NCBI RefSeq assembly: GCF_001922545.1
Contig: NZ_CP018744.1
Location: 682,001-746,000, forward strand
DNA from: Borreliella garinii
Lineage (GTDB): Bacteria; Spirochaetota; Spirochaetia; Borreliales; Borreliaceae
Direction of reading: 5' to 3'
DNA length: 64,000 bases
This document shows, in pieces, positions 23,974 through 33,197 of this stretch. Each line of letters begins with the position of its first letter. Position 1 is the first letter of the stretch. A program made the position numbers and the translations under genes. The notes beneath the pieces are model-generated. The model ran no database searches and had not been told where the DNA came from. It worked only from the letters and a program-made list of their open reading frames with translations.

Positions 23974-26234
23974 TTTAATTTTAAAGTTTTTAAATTTTCA
24001 ATCTCTTTATCATTTTTTAGTTTGAAGTATTCAAGGCTTTTATATTTTTCTGCTTTAGGCAATATTCCTGAATATTTTATCTTGTAAGAATAATTTATTT
24101 TTATATTTTTTTCTTCTTTATTATTGGTTTTATTGTAAATTTTAACTTGATTTTTTTTAACATGTAGATTTGCAAATGCTTCATATGCTATGTCATCTTG
24201 AGATTTAAGAGTAAATGCAATTGTTGTTTTTTTAGAGTTAATGTTTTTAAGTGAAAAGATAATATTATTAGCCAATATTTTATAAGGAGTATTGCTTTGA
24301 TAAATTATTAGTTTAGATGCGTTTTTAAAGTGTAGCTCGATTTGATTTGCAACTTTTTGAGTAACCAAATCAATACTATAAACAGCTCTTTCTGCTATAT
24401 CTATTTTTTTAAAATCAATATTCATTAATTCATCATTGGCTTTAATGCTAGTTTCTAATGTTTTTTCGTTTGCTTGTAAAGTTAGGTTAAAGTCATTTGA
24501 AATTATTTGGATAGGATTTTTATTGCTTTTTAGGTATTCAATTTTTATTTTATTTATTTTTTCTGGAAAGCTAACTGTTTGTTCTATTTGTATTACATGC
24601 TCTTTTTTATCGATATTGCTAGATATTATGATTGTGGTTATTAAGAAAAAAGTTGTAAGACCAAGTTTTTCAGCTTTTTTAAAATTTTGTTTAATTTTTG
24701 AGAGCTTAGATTTTAAATATTCTGAGATATTAATAAATATGGTAGAAAAAAGACAAATTGAGATTAGATAGCTCAACGTAAGTGTATTTGTGATTGATGT
24801 AGTATTTTGTATTAATGTTATCAATATAAAATTGATTATCCAAATAATTATTACTATTATTTTTTGAATAGTAGTAATTTTATTTGGTTTTATTAAGAAT
24901 AGAATGCTTTTTATAATAACTATTAAGATAAATTCTATTTTAATAAACATTAATATTATTAGCTCAATAATAGAGGTTGATATTGCCAAGTATTTAAGTT
25001 GTCTGTAATTTAAATATAATGTGAAATTATATGTAAAAAGAGACAAAAGATTATGTATGAGTAAAATTGTAAAAAAAGTTACTAGATATTTGGAATTTGT
25101 TATGCTGTAAGCTGTTATGTTTTCATAGCCCACAAATATTTTATTTGTAATTAATAGGGATAGATACGTGCTTAAAAATAAAGTAAAAAACAGTCTTACT
25201 AATTTGTAGTAATTATTTTTTACTTTCTTCATAACTAATCCAGCTTCTTTGAATTTTCTAATGAATACAATTATGATTAAGTTATAACAAATGTAGATTA
25301 ATGCTATTAAGGCAATTTCATTAATTATTATTTTTTTAAAAGGCGTATTAATGACAATATAGTGTATTTCATTAGTATTTTTACTTTTGTACTGATTAGT
25401 TAATGTTTCTTCGATTGATTTGTAAATTTCAAAAATAGTATTTTTATTTTGAGTTAATATAGGATTTAAATTGTTATTTATTATTAAAAAAGGTATAGAT
25501 TCGTCCCAATATAGATTATATAAATTGTTTGATTTTTTTTCAGTTATTTTTGTTGTATTAAAATCAAGTTTATTCTTTTCAAAGGTTTTTATAATAGCTT
25601 TTACAAATTCTAAATTTGTTTTTGAATTTGTAATAAAAGATTCATTTTCTAAATAAATTTTATTTTTTATTCTATTTTCGTTTAGCATTAAGTATATTGT
25701 ATTTGTATTTTTCCCTAAATAATTATTGCTAAGTAAAATTCTGCTACTAATTATTGTATTTTCTTCTAAAGAATCATCCTCAATAAAAAAAAAATTTACA
25801 TTGTTTTCAGGGTTAGTATTTTTAAGTGTACTCAAGAGTTCAATAGCAATTCCAATTGCTAAATTATTTTTTAAATTATTTTGTATTTTAATTGGAATGA
25901 TTATATTATAAATAGCTAAGCCTTTACCTTTGATTTTGGAATGTAGTATTTTTTGAGAATATCCAATAAATCCAATTTCTTGTAAGGAATATTCCATATA
26001 TTTAATTTCATTTGTATTAAAATATTTTTTTATATAATTAAAAGTGTTTATTATTTTTTCTTGTTTGTTGCTTAGTTGATGAATTTTTTCAATATGTGCT
26101 TTTATGTTCTTTTCAGTCTCTATGTTTGCAATTTTATTGTTTAAATTGGATACATTTTTTTTTATTTTGTTTGGTACAATAGGGATGCTTGTCAAGTTAA
26201 TTAATAATAATGATAATAATATTTTAATTGTCAT
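23970..26234 (-). CDS. Multi-spanning membrane protein with a pseudo-M28-peptidase-like N-terminal domain
   Basis: 754 aa. Signal-like N-terminus, a soluble region (about 20-300), seven or eight hydrophobic helices (about 305-530) and a soluble C-terminal part (about 545-754). The soluble N-terminal region shows the outline of an M28 aminopeptidase fold (NNLAIGIAIELLSTLKNTNP followed by VNFFFIEDDSLEE, compare asGvaalLElar and fvf.dgEE). The zinc-binding His/Asp of M28 are replaced, so if related it should be inactive. This is my inference from pattern only. Its start overlaps the end of rel by 11 bases. B31 BB0199 by order. Confidence 0.72.
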   Translation of the reverse strand: MTIKILLSLLLINLTSIPIVPNKIKKNVSNLNNKIANIETEKNIKAHIEKIHQLSNKQEKIINTFNYIKKYFNTNEIKYMEYSLQEIGFIGYSQKILHSKIKGKGLAIYNIIIPIKIQNNLKNNLAIGIAIELLSTLKNTNPENNVNFFFIEDDSLEENTIISSRILLSNNYLGKNTNTIYLMLNENRIKNKIYLENESFITNSKTNLEFVKAIIKTFEKNKLDFNTTKITEKKSNNLYNLYWDESIPFLIINNNLNPILTQNKNTIFEIYKSIEETLTNQYKSKNTNEIHYIVINTPFKKIIINEIALIALIYICYNLIIIVFIRKFKEAGLVMKKVKNNYYKLVRLFFTLFLSTYLSLLITNKIFVGYENITAYSITNSKYLVTFFTILLIHNLLSLFTYNFTLYLNYRQLKYLAISTSIIELIILMFIKIEFILIVIIKSILFLIKPNKITTIQKIIVIIIWIINFILITLIQNTTSITNTLTLSYLISICLFSTIFINISEYLKSKLSKIKQNFKKAEKLGLTTFFLITTIIISSNIDKKEHVIQIEQTVSFPEKINKIKIEYLKSNKNPIQIISNDFNLTLQANEKTLETSIKANDELMNIDFKKIDIAERAVYSIDLVTQKVANQIELHFKNASKLIIYQSNTPYKILANNIIFSLKNINSKKTTIAFTLKSQDDIAYEAFANLHVKKNQVKIYNKTNNKEEKNIKINYSYKIKYSGILPKAEKYKSLEYFKLKNDKEIENLKTLKLN

Positions 26235-28227
26235 AATTTTTAATATCTTCTTCTACTTGCATTATTTGTAAGATATTTGGGTTTTCTTTTAAAGCAGAAA
26301 TAATTTTTGCTATATTTTTAGCATTTGATGAGACTATTATGTTTGTTATTCCATGACCATTCCCGCAGTCTTCTATTTTTTCGCTAATAAGTCTTACGTC
26401 ATTGATTGTGAAAATGTTTTCAAGATAGCTAAATATTCCTTTCAATTCTTTTAAAAGTAAAATAATGTGATGCACCTTTCTAGTTGGTGTTGCTTCCCAC
26501 TCAACTTCAATTAATTGATTTTTTTTATAGTACTTGAGCTTTTGACAATTTTCATTATGCACTATTATCTCATCTTTATGTATTATTCCAACAATGTCTT
26601 CACCTGTTGTAGGATTGCATTCAGAGTCTATTGCAATTCTTTTTATTTTGGTTTTAGTATAAGCTTTGAATAAGCTAAAAAGCTTTCTTTGTTCTTTGTT
26701 TGCTCCAACAAGATACGCAATAATATTGTTGTCTACAAAAATTGTATTGTCATTTTTATTAAGCCACGATCTAATTTTTGATCGAGCTTTTTTTGTTCTT
26801 ACGCTGTTTAGCCATATTACATCTGGTTTTGAATCTTTTGATGTAAATATTTCAACAATTTGTTCGTTTTTAAGTGGTTTTGTGATTGAGCTTATTTTTC
26901 CATTTATTTTTGCATAAAGAGCTTGGTCTCCAATATCTGTGTGTATTATGTATGCAAAATCAATTGAATTTGATCCAAAAGGAAGCTCTACAACTTCTCC
27001 TTCTGGAGTGTAAACATATATGAATGTATTTAAAAGCTCTTTATGTATATCATTCATTGAATATTGACTTTTGTTGGCCGATTCTTGTTGCCATTTTTTT
27101 ATTCGGTTTATAAATGAAAGATCATCAGCCTTAAGTGCAATTTGTTCTTTGTATATCCAGTGAGCTGCAACCCCATAATTAGCAATTCTGTCCATTTCTT
27201 CTGTTCGAATTTGTATTTCAATAAGCTGATTATCTTCAGGTATTCTTACGGTAGTGTGTAGTGATTGATATTTATTTTCTTTTGGACTTGCAATATAATC
27301 TTTGAGTCTTCCTGGGATTGGTTTCCACACTCTGTGAACAATTTCTAATATTTCATAACATTCTTTTTGTTTTTTACAAATTATTCTTATTCCCAAAGTA
27401 TCAAAAATTTGAGTAAGTTTATTTGTTCTTGTTTGCATTTTTCTAAATATTGAATAAAAGTGTTTTGACCTTACTGTGATTTCTGCTTCAATTCCGCTTT
27501 TTTGAAGTTCTTTTTCTATTGATAATTTGCCTTTGTATAGTTTTTTTTCTCTTTCTATTTTTGTTTCAGATAAAAAATTTTTTATCTCTTTATAATCTTT
27601 AGGATAAAGATGTTTAAATGAAAGATCTTCAAGGTATGTTTTAAGAGATGATATTCCAAGGCGTTCTGCTATTGGAACATAAGTTGAAAGGCAATCTTTT
27701 GCAATTCTATCTTGTCTGTTTTTAGGCAAATAAGAGAGAGTTGTCATATTATGAAGTTTATCTGCAAGTTTTATTATTATTATTCTAATGTCATGTGTCA
27801 TTGCAAAAAACATTTTTGAAATAGTATTAGCTTCTTTTATGCTTCTTGTTTTATTGTGTAAATCATGAATTTTAGTTACACCGTCTATCAGGCTTAAAAT
27901 TTCTTCGTCGAATTCTTTTACTATTTCTTCTTTTTCAATATTTGTATCTTCAAGTACGTCATGGAGTAGTCCAGCAATAGTTGCTTTAAAATCTAGTTGA
28001 AATTTAGCAAGAAATAATGAAACCATTATTGGATGAATAATGTAAGGCTCTCCACTTTCTCTGTATTGGCCATAGTGAAGCTGTTCTGCTATTTCTAAAG
28101 CTTTGAATATGCTTTTCCGTTCAAATTCATCTTTATAAGTATTCTCAACAGTTTTTTTGAAAATATTTTTAGCTTTTTCAAGATCATTTATTTTTATTAA
28201 GTGCGCAATTTCATATGCTTGTATCAT
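26224..28227 (-). CDS. rel: Bifunctional (p)ppGpp synthetase/hydrolase (Rel/SpoT)
   Basis: 667 aa, RSH architecture. The hydrolase domain has HPIMVS, LLHDVLEDT (HDxxED motif) and KLADKLHNMTTL; the synthetase domain has DTLGIRII and RLKDYIASPKENKYQSLHTT; then a TGS domain (YVYTPEGEVVELPFGSNSIDFAY) and a C-terminal ACT domain. Both active sites look intact, so it should make and degrade the stringent-response alarmone. It is the only RSH enzyme in B. burgdorferi (Rel-Bbu, BB0198 by order). The start overlaps prmC by 4 bases. DksA, its usual transcriptional partner, is encoded at 52810. Confidence 0.96.
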   Translation of the reverse strand: MIQAYEIAHLIKINDLEKAKNIFKKTVENTYKDEFERKSIFKALEIAEQLHYGQYRESGEPYIIHPIMVSLFLAKFQLDFKATIAGLLHDVLEDTNIEKEEIVKEFDEEILSLIDGVTKIHDLHNKTRSIKEANTISKMFFAMTHDIRIIIIKLADKLHNMTTLSYLPKNRQDRIAKDCLSTYVPIAERLGISSLKTYLEDLSFKHLYPKDYKEIKNFLSETKIEREKKLYKGKLSIEKELQKSGIEAEITVRSKHFYSIFRKMQTRTNKLTQIFDTLGIRIICKKQKECYEILEIVHRVWKPIPGRLKDYIASPKENKYQSLHTTVRIPEDNQLIEIQIRTEEMDRIANYGVAAHWIYKEQIALKADDLSFINRIKKWQQESANKSQYSMNDIHKELLNTFIYVYTPEGEVVELPFGSNSIDFAYIIHTDIGDQALYAKINGKISSITKPLKNEQIVEIFTSKDSKPDVIWLNSVRTKKARSKIRSWLNKNDNTIFVDNNIIAYLVGANKEQRKLFSLFKAYTKTKIKRIAIDSECNPTTGEDIVGIIHKDEIIVHNENCQKLKYYKKNQLIEVEWEATPTRKVHHIILLLKELKGIFSYLENIFTINDVRLISEKIEDCGNGHGITNIIVSSNAKNIAKIISALKENPNILQIMQVEEDIKNYDN

Positions 28228-29045
28228 ATTTTTTGTCCTAATACCAGCGCTCTTGCTCTTTTTTCAAGATCATAAATGGTTTTTAAATGTGAAAATCCTT
28301 TTTTGATTGCAAAATCTTTTAAACTTTTTATTTGCCAAGGAGCTGATTCTATTATTATGAGTCCATTTGGGTTAAGTTTTTCTTTTGCTTGGCTTAATAT
28401 TTTTCTAGAAATATTAAGCCCATCTTTCCCGAATCCTAAAAGAGCTTTTGCAGGTTCTTTTTTTATTTTATTTTTTATTTCTAATTCTTCTTTGTTTAAA
28501 TAAGGAGGATTTGTAATAATTATATCAAACCTTTCCTTTATGCATTTTAGCAAATTAGAGTGGATTATTTCTATAAATTTTTCAAGTTTAAGCTTTTTTG
28601 TATTTTTTTCGACTATTTTTAAAGCTTTTATTGAAATATCTGAGAGTGTTACTTTTTTTTTAGTGTAATAGGCAATAGAAAGCCCTATGCATCCGCTGCC
28701 GCAGCATAAGTCTAATATTTTTTTAAAGCCATTTTGTTGAATTTGAATTAAGGCTTCTTCTACCAAGCATTCTGTGTCAAACCTTGGGATTAAGACATGC
28801 TTGTTTAAGCTGAATTCAATACCCATAAATTCTTTCTTTTGCAGTATGTAGTGAATAGGAGTTCCTTTTTCTATTTTATCTATTTGATCAAAAAAAAGTT
28901 TTTTTTCTCTTTTTGTTAAACTTTTTTTTATATTTGCAATTATTAATTCTTTTCTGGTTTTTAAAATCAATTCAAGTATTAGTAGTGCTTCTATTGTATC
29001 TAAATTTTTACTTTTAGCATAATTTATAACTTCGGCTACATTCAT
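28224..29045 (-). CDS. prmC: Peptide chain release factor N5-glutamine methyltransferase PrmC (HemK)
   Basis: 273 aa. Helical N-terminal domain, then the SAM-binding motif ILDLCCGSGCIGLSIAYYTK and the catalytic NPPY in IIITNPPYLNKEEL, with the preceding VLIPRFDTECLVEEAL typical of PrmC. It methylates the glutamine of the GGQ motif in release factors. Its substrate RF1 is encoded immediately upstream (prfA, 2 bases apart), the common prfA-prmC pairing. Overlaps rel by 4 bases. B31 BB0197 by order. Confidence 0.96.
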   Translation of the reverse strand: MNVAEVINYAKSKNLDTIEALLILELILKTRKELIIANIKKSLTKREKKLFFDQIDKIEKGTPIHYILQKKEFMGIEFSLNKHVLIPRFDTECLVEEALIQIQQNGFKKILDLCCGSGCIGLSIAYYTKKKVTLSDISIKALKIVEKNTKKLKLEKFIEIIHSNLLKCIKERFDIIITNPPYLNKEELEIKNKIKKEPAKALLGFGKDGLNISRKILSQAKEKLNPNGLIIIESAPWQIKSLKDFAIKKGFSHLKTIYDLEKRARALVLGQKI

Positions 29046-29047
29046 TA

Positions 29048-30121
29048 CTATATGTTGTTGCTTTTTAATTTTTGTTCTTGAAGCTCTATTGTTAGGGGAT
29101 CAAGAAGTTGATCAAGCTCTCCTTGCATAAATTCTTCTAATTTATAAAGAGTGATGTTTGCTCTATGATCTGTTATTCTATTTTGAGGGAAATTATATGT
29201 TCTAATTCTTTCAGATCTATCTCCTGAGCCGACTTGTTGCTTTCTATTGCTTGATCTTTGCTCTTGTTTTTTAGAATCTTCAAATTCATAAAGTCTTGCT
29301 CTTAGTATTTTCATTGCTTGATCTTTGTTTTTATGTTGACTTCTTTCGTTTTGGCATTGTACAACAATTCCTGTTGGTAGGTGTGTTATTCTTACTGCAG
29401 AATCGGTTGTATTGACGTGTTGTCCACCAGCTCCAGATGATCTGTAAACATCAATTCTTAAATCTTTTTCATTGATATCAATTTCAGTTTCTTCAATATT
29501 AGGTAATACTGCCACAGTAGCAGCTGAGGTTTGAAGCCTTCCGTTAGACTCTGTTATGGGGATTCTTTGCACTCTATGAACGCCACTTTCGTATTTTAAT
29601 TTTTTAAATACATCTTTTCCTTTAATTTCAAAGACTATTTCTTTAAATCCCCCAAGCTCTGTTTCATTGAAGTTTATGATTTCTGTTTTCCATTTTTTTC
29701 TTTCCGAATATTTTATATACATACTGTAAAGATTGTTTGCAAAAAGAGCAGCTTCTTCTCCCCCTGTTCCAGCTCTAATTTCAATTATTATATTTTTACT
29801 ATCATTTTCATCTTGAGGCAAAAGCAGTATTTTTATTTGATGTTCAAGATCTTCCTTTTTTTTATCTAGATCAATTAGTTCTTGTTTTATTAGCTCTTTC
29901 ATTTCTTGTTGATCTTCTTTTTCTAAAATGGTTTTGTTATCATTTATTTGACTTAGTATTTTTTCGTATTCAATTTTTTTAGTATTTATTTTTTCTAAAT
30001 GTGTATATTCTTTTATTATTTTTGAATATTTTTTTTGATTTTTAATTAGATTTATATCTTGCAATTTTTCTTCTAGTGACTTAATCTTACTTGTTGCTGA
30101 ATTTAATTTTTCTAAAAACAT
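29048..30121 (-). CDS. prfA: Peptide chain release factor 1
   Basis: 357 aa from ATG 30121, 8 bases after AGGAGA; the frame is open upstream to 30190, but that adds a non-homologous stretch. The stop-codon recognition region reads [18 protein letters not shown], with PIT in the position of the RF1-type PxT tripeptide, and the catalytic loop is [19 protein letters not shown]. It releases the peptide at UAA and UAG codons. It starts the prfA-prmC-rel-(23970) unit. A 7-bp stem-loop (TAGCAAG-ttt-CTTGCTA) lies at 30185-30201 upstream. B31 BB0196 by order. Confidence 0.97.
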   Translation of the reverse strand: MFLEKLNSATSKIKSLEEKLQDINLIKNQKKYSKIIKEYTHLEKINTKKIEYEKILSQINDNKTILEKEDQQEMKELIKQELIDLDKKKEDLEHQIKILLLPQDENDSKNIIIEIRAGTGGEEAALFANNLYSMYIKYSERKKWKTEIINFNETELGGFKEIVFEIKGKDVFKKLKYESGVHRVQRIPITESNGRLQTSAATVAVLPNIEETEIDINEKDLRIDVYRSSGAGGQHVNTTDSAVRITHLPTGIVVQCQNERSQHKNKDQAMKILRARLYEFEDSKKQEQRSSNRKQQVGSGDRSERIRTYNFPQNRITDHRANITLYKLEEFMQGELDQLLDPLTIELQEQKLKSNNI

Positions 30122-30457
30122 TATGATTTCTCCTGAAAGATAGTAATAGTTTATATTAATTTTAGATTTTTTTGTTAGACTTTTTAGCAAGTTTCTTGCT
30201 AGAATACATATTTTTATGCTTTATTTTAATATTCTTTTTTAAATCGATTTCATGGATTAAATAGAATAAGCTTAAGTAAAAAGATCAATTATATTTTTTT
30301 ATGTTTTTTTATATAATAAATGTTATTAAGTTGGATATTAAAGTTAGATTAAGTTTTGTTGTATTTCTAAAAATTGAGCTTTGCGTATTATTATTTGTGG
30401 TGTGTTCAAGGTAATTAAAAGTTATATCTTTGATAAACCGATTTAAAAGGGGTATTT
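30122..30457. other. Divergent promoter region between prfA and the TPR gene
   Basis: 336 bases without a credible ORF. It must hold promoters for prfA (minus) and the TPR gene (plus). TATAAT occurs at 30312-30317 on the plus strand, but no good -35 is spaced from it. A small inverted repeat TAGCAAG-ttt-CTTGCTA lies at 30185-30201. The TPR gene has AAAAGGGG 7 bases before its ATG. Confidence 0.5.
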
Positions 30458-31597
30458 ATGTTGAATGAAAAAATTTTGGATGCTTTAGAGGATCTCTCAA
30501 GCATTGCTGATGATCAACTTCTTGATGTCACTGAGAAATCAAAAAGAGGGTACCAGCTGATCAAAGAAGAAAGACTTTCTAAGGCAGAAAGCTTGTTTTC
30601 CGATATCCTTGAAAAGGATAATGAGAATAATTATGCTCTTGTTGGACTTGGAGATATTGAAAGGAAGAAAAATAATTACGATAAAGCAATAGTTTATTAT
30701 CAACGATGCCTTGTAAAGCATCCTAACAATAATTATGCCCTTTTTGGGCTTGGAGATTGTTACAGAAATTTGGATGATCATAAAAAAGCTACAGACATAT
30801 GGGAAGAGTATTTAAAATATGATCCTGAGAATATAACGGTTTTAACAAGAGTTGCAGCATCTTACAGGAAGCTAAAAAATTTTCAAAAATCCAAGCAAAC
30901 GTACCTTAAGGTAATGGAATTAATGCCTGAGAATGATTATGCGCTTGTAGGGATTGGCCATTTATATTACGACTTTAAAGAATATAAAGAAGCTTTAAAG
31001 TATTGGCTTAAAATGTATGAATTAAATCAATTCAAGGTTGATGTAAGAGTATTAACTTCAATTGGCAATTGTTATCGTAAGCTAAGGGAATTTACTAGGG
31101 GAATTTATTTTTTTAAAAAAGCTTTAGAAATTTCACCTAGCAATTTTTATGCTGTTTTTGGACTTGCTGATTGTTACAGAGGTAATAAGGATTATAAAGA
31201 GGCTTTAAAATATTGGCTTGATATTGTAGAAAAAGATCCTAAAAATAATTTGGTTCTTACAAGGGTAGGAGATGCTTATCGTTATTTAAATGATTATGAA
31301 AATTCTCAAATTTATTATAAAAAGGCTCTTGATGTTGATTTTGATATGTTTGCTATACTTGGACTTGCTCTTCTTCAAAAGGAACAAGGCAGGTATGAAG
31401 AAGCATTAATAGCTATTAAAAGTTTAATAAAAAATAATCCTAAAAATTCAGCATTATATGTCAGTGCTGCTGAATGTTATGAAGCATTGGGTCAGATTGA
31501 AAGTGCTGTTGATATTTTATCAAGTTTTTTACATCTTGGCATGAAGAATATTGTTGTTATTGATTACCTTGCCTCTCTTAGGAAAAAAATGGAATGA
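30458..31597 (+). CDS. TPR-repeat protein
   Basis: 379 aa. From about residue 30 to the end it is a run of eight to nine 34-residue TPR units with strong internal similarity (for example NNYALVGLGDIERKKNNYDK, NNYALFGLGDCYRNLDDHKK, NFYAVFGLADCYRGNKDYKE). There is no signal peptide or membrane helix, so it should be cytoplasmic. TPRs mediate protein-protein contacts; no partner can be named. It overlaps tatD by 4 bases (ATGA), so the two are cotranslated. B31 BB0195 by order. Confidence 0.9.
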   Translation: MLNEKILDALEDLSSIADDQLLDVTEKSKRGYQLIKEERLSKAESLFSDILEKDNENNYALVGLGDIERKKNNYDKAIVYYQRCLVKHPNNNYALFGLGDCYRNLDDHKKATDIWEEYLKYDPENITVLTRVAASYRKLKNFQKSKQTYLKVMELMPENDYALVGIGHLYYDFKEYKEALKYWLKMYELNQFKVDVRVLTSIGNCYRKLREFTRGIYFFKKALEISPSNFYAVFGLADCYRGNKDYKEALKYWLDIVEKDPKNNLVLTRVGDAYRYLNDYENSQIYYKKALDVDFDMFAILGLALLQKEQGRYEEALIAIKSLIKNNPKNSALYVSAAECYEALGQIESAVDILSSFLHLGMKNIVVIDYLASLRKKME

Positions 31598-32403
31598 TGG
31601 ACTGCTTACTTGAAACTGAAAAATCTATTTTTTTTGATAAATTAATAGATACCCATGTTCATTTTTATGAATTAAAGAAAAGATCTTTGGATGTCAACTA
31701 TATTATTAATGAATGTTTTAAAAACGGCTTTTCTTATTTTCTTGATGTTGGTTTGCATCCTAGTGATTTTAATGATAGAAAAAATCTTTTAACCCCTTAT
31801 TCTAATGTGTTTTTAACAGCAGGTATTCACCCTTTAAATTTAGGTGATCATTTTAAAGATGATATTAAACAGCTTGAAAAAATTTTGATTAGTGAAAATG
31901 TTGTTGCTGTTGGCGAAATGGGTCTTGATTATTTTAAGGCAGATAACAAGAGATCCCAAATTAAAGCTTTTGAAGAGCAATTGTATTTGGCTAGCAGATA
32001 CAAAAAGCCAGTTATTTTACACATAAGAGATGCCTATGATGATGCCTATGATATTGTAAAGTCTTTAAATTTTTTAAATAGGGGTATACTACATTGTTAT
32101 TCAGGAAATTATGAGTATGCTAAAAAATTTATTGATTTGGGCTTCAAAGTTTCTTTTTCAGGTAATATAACTTTTAAAAATGCAGAACCTTTAAGGATTG
32201 TTGCTAGTAAATTAAACGCTAATGATCTTTTAATAGAAACGGACAGTCCCTTTTTAGCTCCAGTGCCATTAAGAGGTAAAATAAATTCACCCTTGTTTTT
32301 AGGATATGTGTGTCTTGAAATTGCAAGGATTAAAAATTGCTCTGTTGATGACATTGCTATTGCTATATACAACAGCTTTAAAGATCTTTTATTGTTGCAT
32401 TAA
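31594..32403 (+). CDS. tatD: TatD-family metal-dependent deoxyribonuclease
   Basis: 269 aa. TIM-barrel amidohydrolase motifs of TatD: LIDTHVHF (metal His pair), VGEMGLDYFK (metal Glu), VILHIRDAYDDA, LHCYSGNYEYA and IETDSPFLAPVP (catalytic Asp). Family members are 3'-5' exonucleases in the cytoplasm with roles in DNA repair. The N-terminus has about 15 extra residues before the barrel begins; ATG codons at 31594 and 31597 are both usable. No terminator is found in the 52 bases before the convergent lipoprotein gene, but a strong terminator-like hairpin lies inside that gene at 32832-32876. B31 BB0194 by order. Confidence 0.94.
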   Translation: MMDCLLETEKSIFFDKLIDTHVHFYELKKRSLDVNYIINECFKNGFSYFLDVGLHPSDFNDRKNLLTPYSNVFLTAGIHPLNLGDHFKDDIKQLEKILISENVVAVGEMGLDYFKADNKRSQIKAFEEQLYLASRYKKPVILHIRDAYDDAYDIVKSLNFLNRGILHCYSGNYEYAKKFIDLGFKVSFSGNITFKNAEPLRIVASKLNANDLLIETDSPFLAPVPLRGKINSPLFLGYVCLEIARIKNCSVDDIAIAIYNSFKDLLLLH

Positions 32404-32455
32404 ATTGTTTATTTATAATTATTTGTTTTATTATTATTTACAAATTTAATCATTT

Positions 32456-33196
32456 CTATTGTTTATAGATGTTAAATTCATATTGAAAATCTGTTTCAAC
32501 GTCTTTTACTATTTCTATCAAATCAGATTCTTTAAGAGTGATTACATATTTTAACTTAATAATTTTCAAGTCCTTTCTTGTATTGCCAATTAATACGAAT
32601 TGTATATTTCTGAAAAAAGGCGAATTTGATATTTTTTTTAAAATAATATTATTATCTCTAAAAGAGAATAATATTATTGTTTTTATTTGGGGAGTAATAA
32701 ATGTTTTTATATAGGATATGTTTTTTTCGTTTATTAGGGTAATATTAACATTTTTTTCTTTTCCCTTTTTTTCTAAATATTCAAGGTCTTCGTTATTTAG
32801 AGACAAATCTCTAAATAATAATGTTTTTTGGAAGTCTATTGATTTTCCGTTAAGTAGAAAATCAATAGACTTTTTTAGAGAAAATTTTATTTTTGATAGA
32901 TTAAAAATTTTCTCTTTTAGAATTTCGTTATTTAGTATTTCATTATTTGATTTATGGGTTAATAGTATTTTTTTTATTGTTTTAAGCTTATCTTTTATAA
33001 TTTCTAAACTTTTGTCATTTATAAATAGTATTTTGTTTTTTATGAATGGAGTTTTTTGAATTTGAAAAAAATATTCGGTTGCATCTGAAAAAACTATTGC
33101 ATAATTAAATTGTTTTTCAATAATGGAAGATTCTTTGCATCCTTGTGCTAAAATTGCCAAGAGCGCTATTATGGCAAGTGTTTTTGAGCTAGACAT
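32456..33196 (-). CDS. Putative lipoprotein of unknown function
   Basis: 246 aa from ATG 33196, with AGGAA about 8 bases upstream; an ATG at 33211 would overlap the previous gene and spoil the signal peptide. MSSSKTLAIIALLAILAQGC is a clear lipoprotein signal with Cys20. The body alternates beta strands and helices (KIKTIILFSFRDNN, IQFVLIGNTRKDLK, LKYVITLKESDL), compatible with a Rossmann-like periplasmic-binding-type fold, but no family motif is clear. The DNA between 32642 and 32915 holds four strong inverted repeats. By order B31 BB0193, which I recall as a predicted lipoprotein. Confidence 0.82.
   Translation of the reverse strand: MSSSKTLAIIALLAILAQGCKESSIIEKQFNYAIVFSDATEYFFQIQKTPFIKNKILFINDKSLEIIKDKLKTIKKILLTHKSNNEILNNEILKEKIFNLSKIKFSLKKSIDFLLNGKSIDFQKTLLFRDLSLNNEDLEYLEKKGKEKNVNITLINEKNISYIKTFITPQIKTIILFSFRDNNIILKKISNSPFFRNIQFVLIGNTRKDLKIIKLKYVITLKESDLIEIVKDVETDFQYEFNIYKQ
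32642..32678 (+). other. Inverted repeat with 2-base bulge inside the lipoprotein gene
   Basis: Left arm 32642-32658 and right arm 32664-32678 pair over 15 bp with one 2-base bulge and a 5-base loop (TAAAA). On the plus strand, antisense to the gene, GTTTTTATTT follows. First of four hairpins in this gene. Confidence 0.5.
32793..32818 (+). other. 11-bp perfect stem-loop inside the lipoprotein gene
   Basis: TTATTTAGAGA (32793-32803) pairs perfectly with TCTCTAAATAA (32808-32818) around CAAA. A T-run (TTTTTT) begins 6 bases later on the plus strand. Second of four hairpins in this gene. Confidence 0.5.
32832..32876 (+). terminator. Terminator-like hairpin, antisense, 430 bases downstream of tatD
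   Basis: AAGTCTATTGATTTTC (32832-32847) pairs perfectly over 16 bp with GAAAATCAATAGACTT (32857-32872) around a 9-base loop. The plus strand continues in T to 32876 (six Ts from 32871), the layout of a rho-independent terminator for plus-strand transcripts, although the stem is A/T-rich. It would stop read-through from tatD inside the convergent lipoprotein gene. It encodes the near-repeat KSIDF...KSIDF in that protein. Confidence 0.5.
32877..32915. other. 12-bp perfect stem-loop inside the lipoprotein gene
   Basis: AGAGAAAATTTT (32877-32888) pairs with AAAATTTTCTCT (32904-32915) around a 15-base loop. It directly follows the terminator-like hairpin at 32832. Fourth of four hairpins in this gene. 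Confidence 0.45.
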
Positions 33197-33197
33197 T

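Noticed and set aside
27568-27587. 20-bp palindrome AGATAAAAAATTTTTTATCT inside rel
   Set aside because: Almost pure A-run next to T-run; low complexity makes it likely by chance and weak as a stem.
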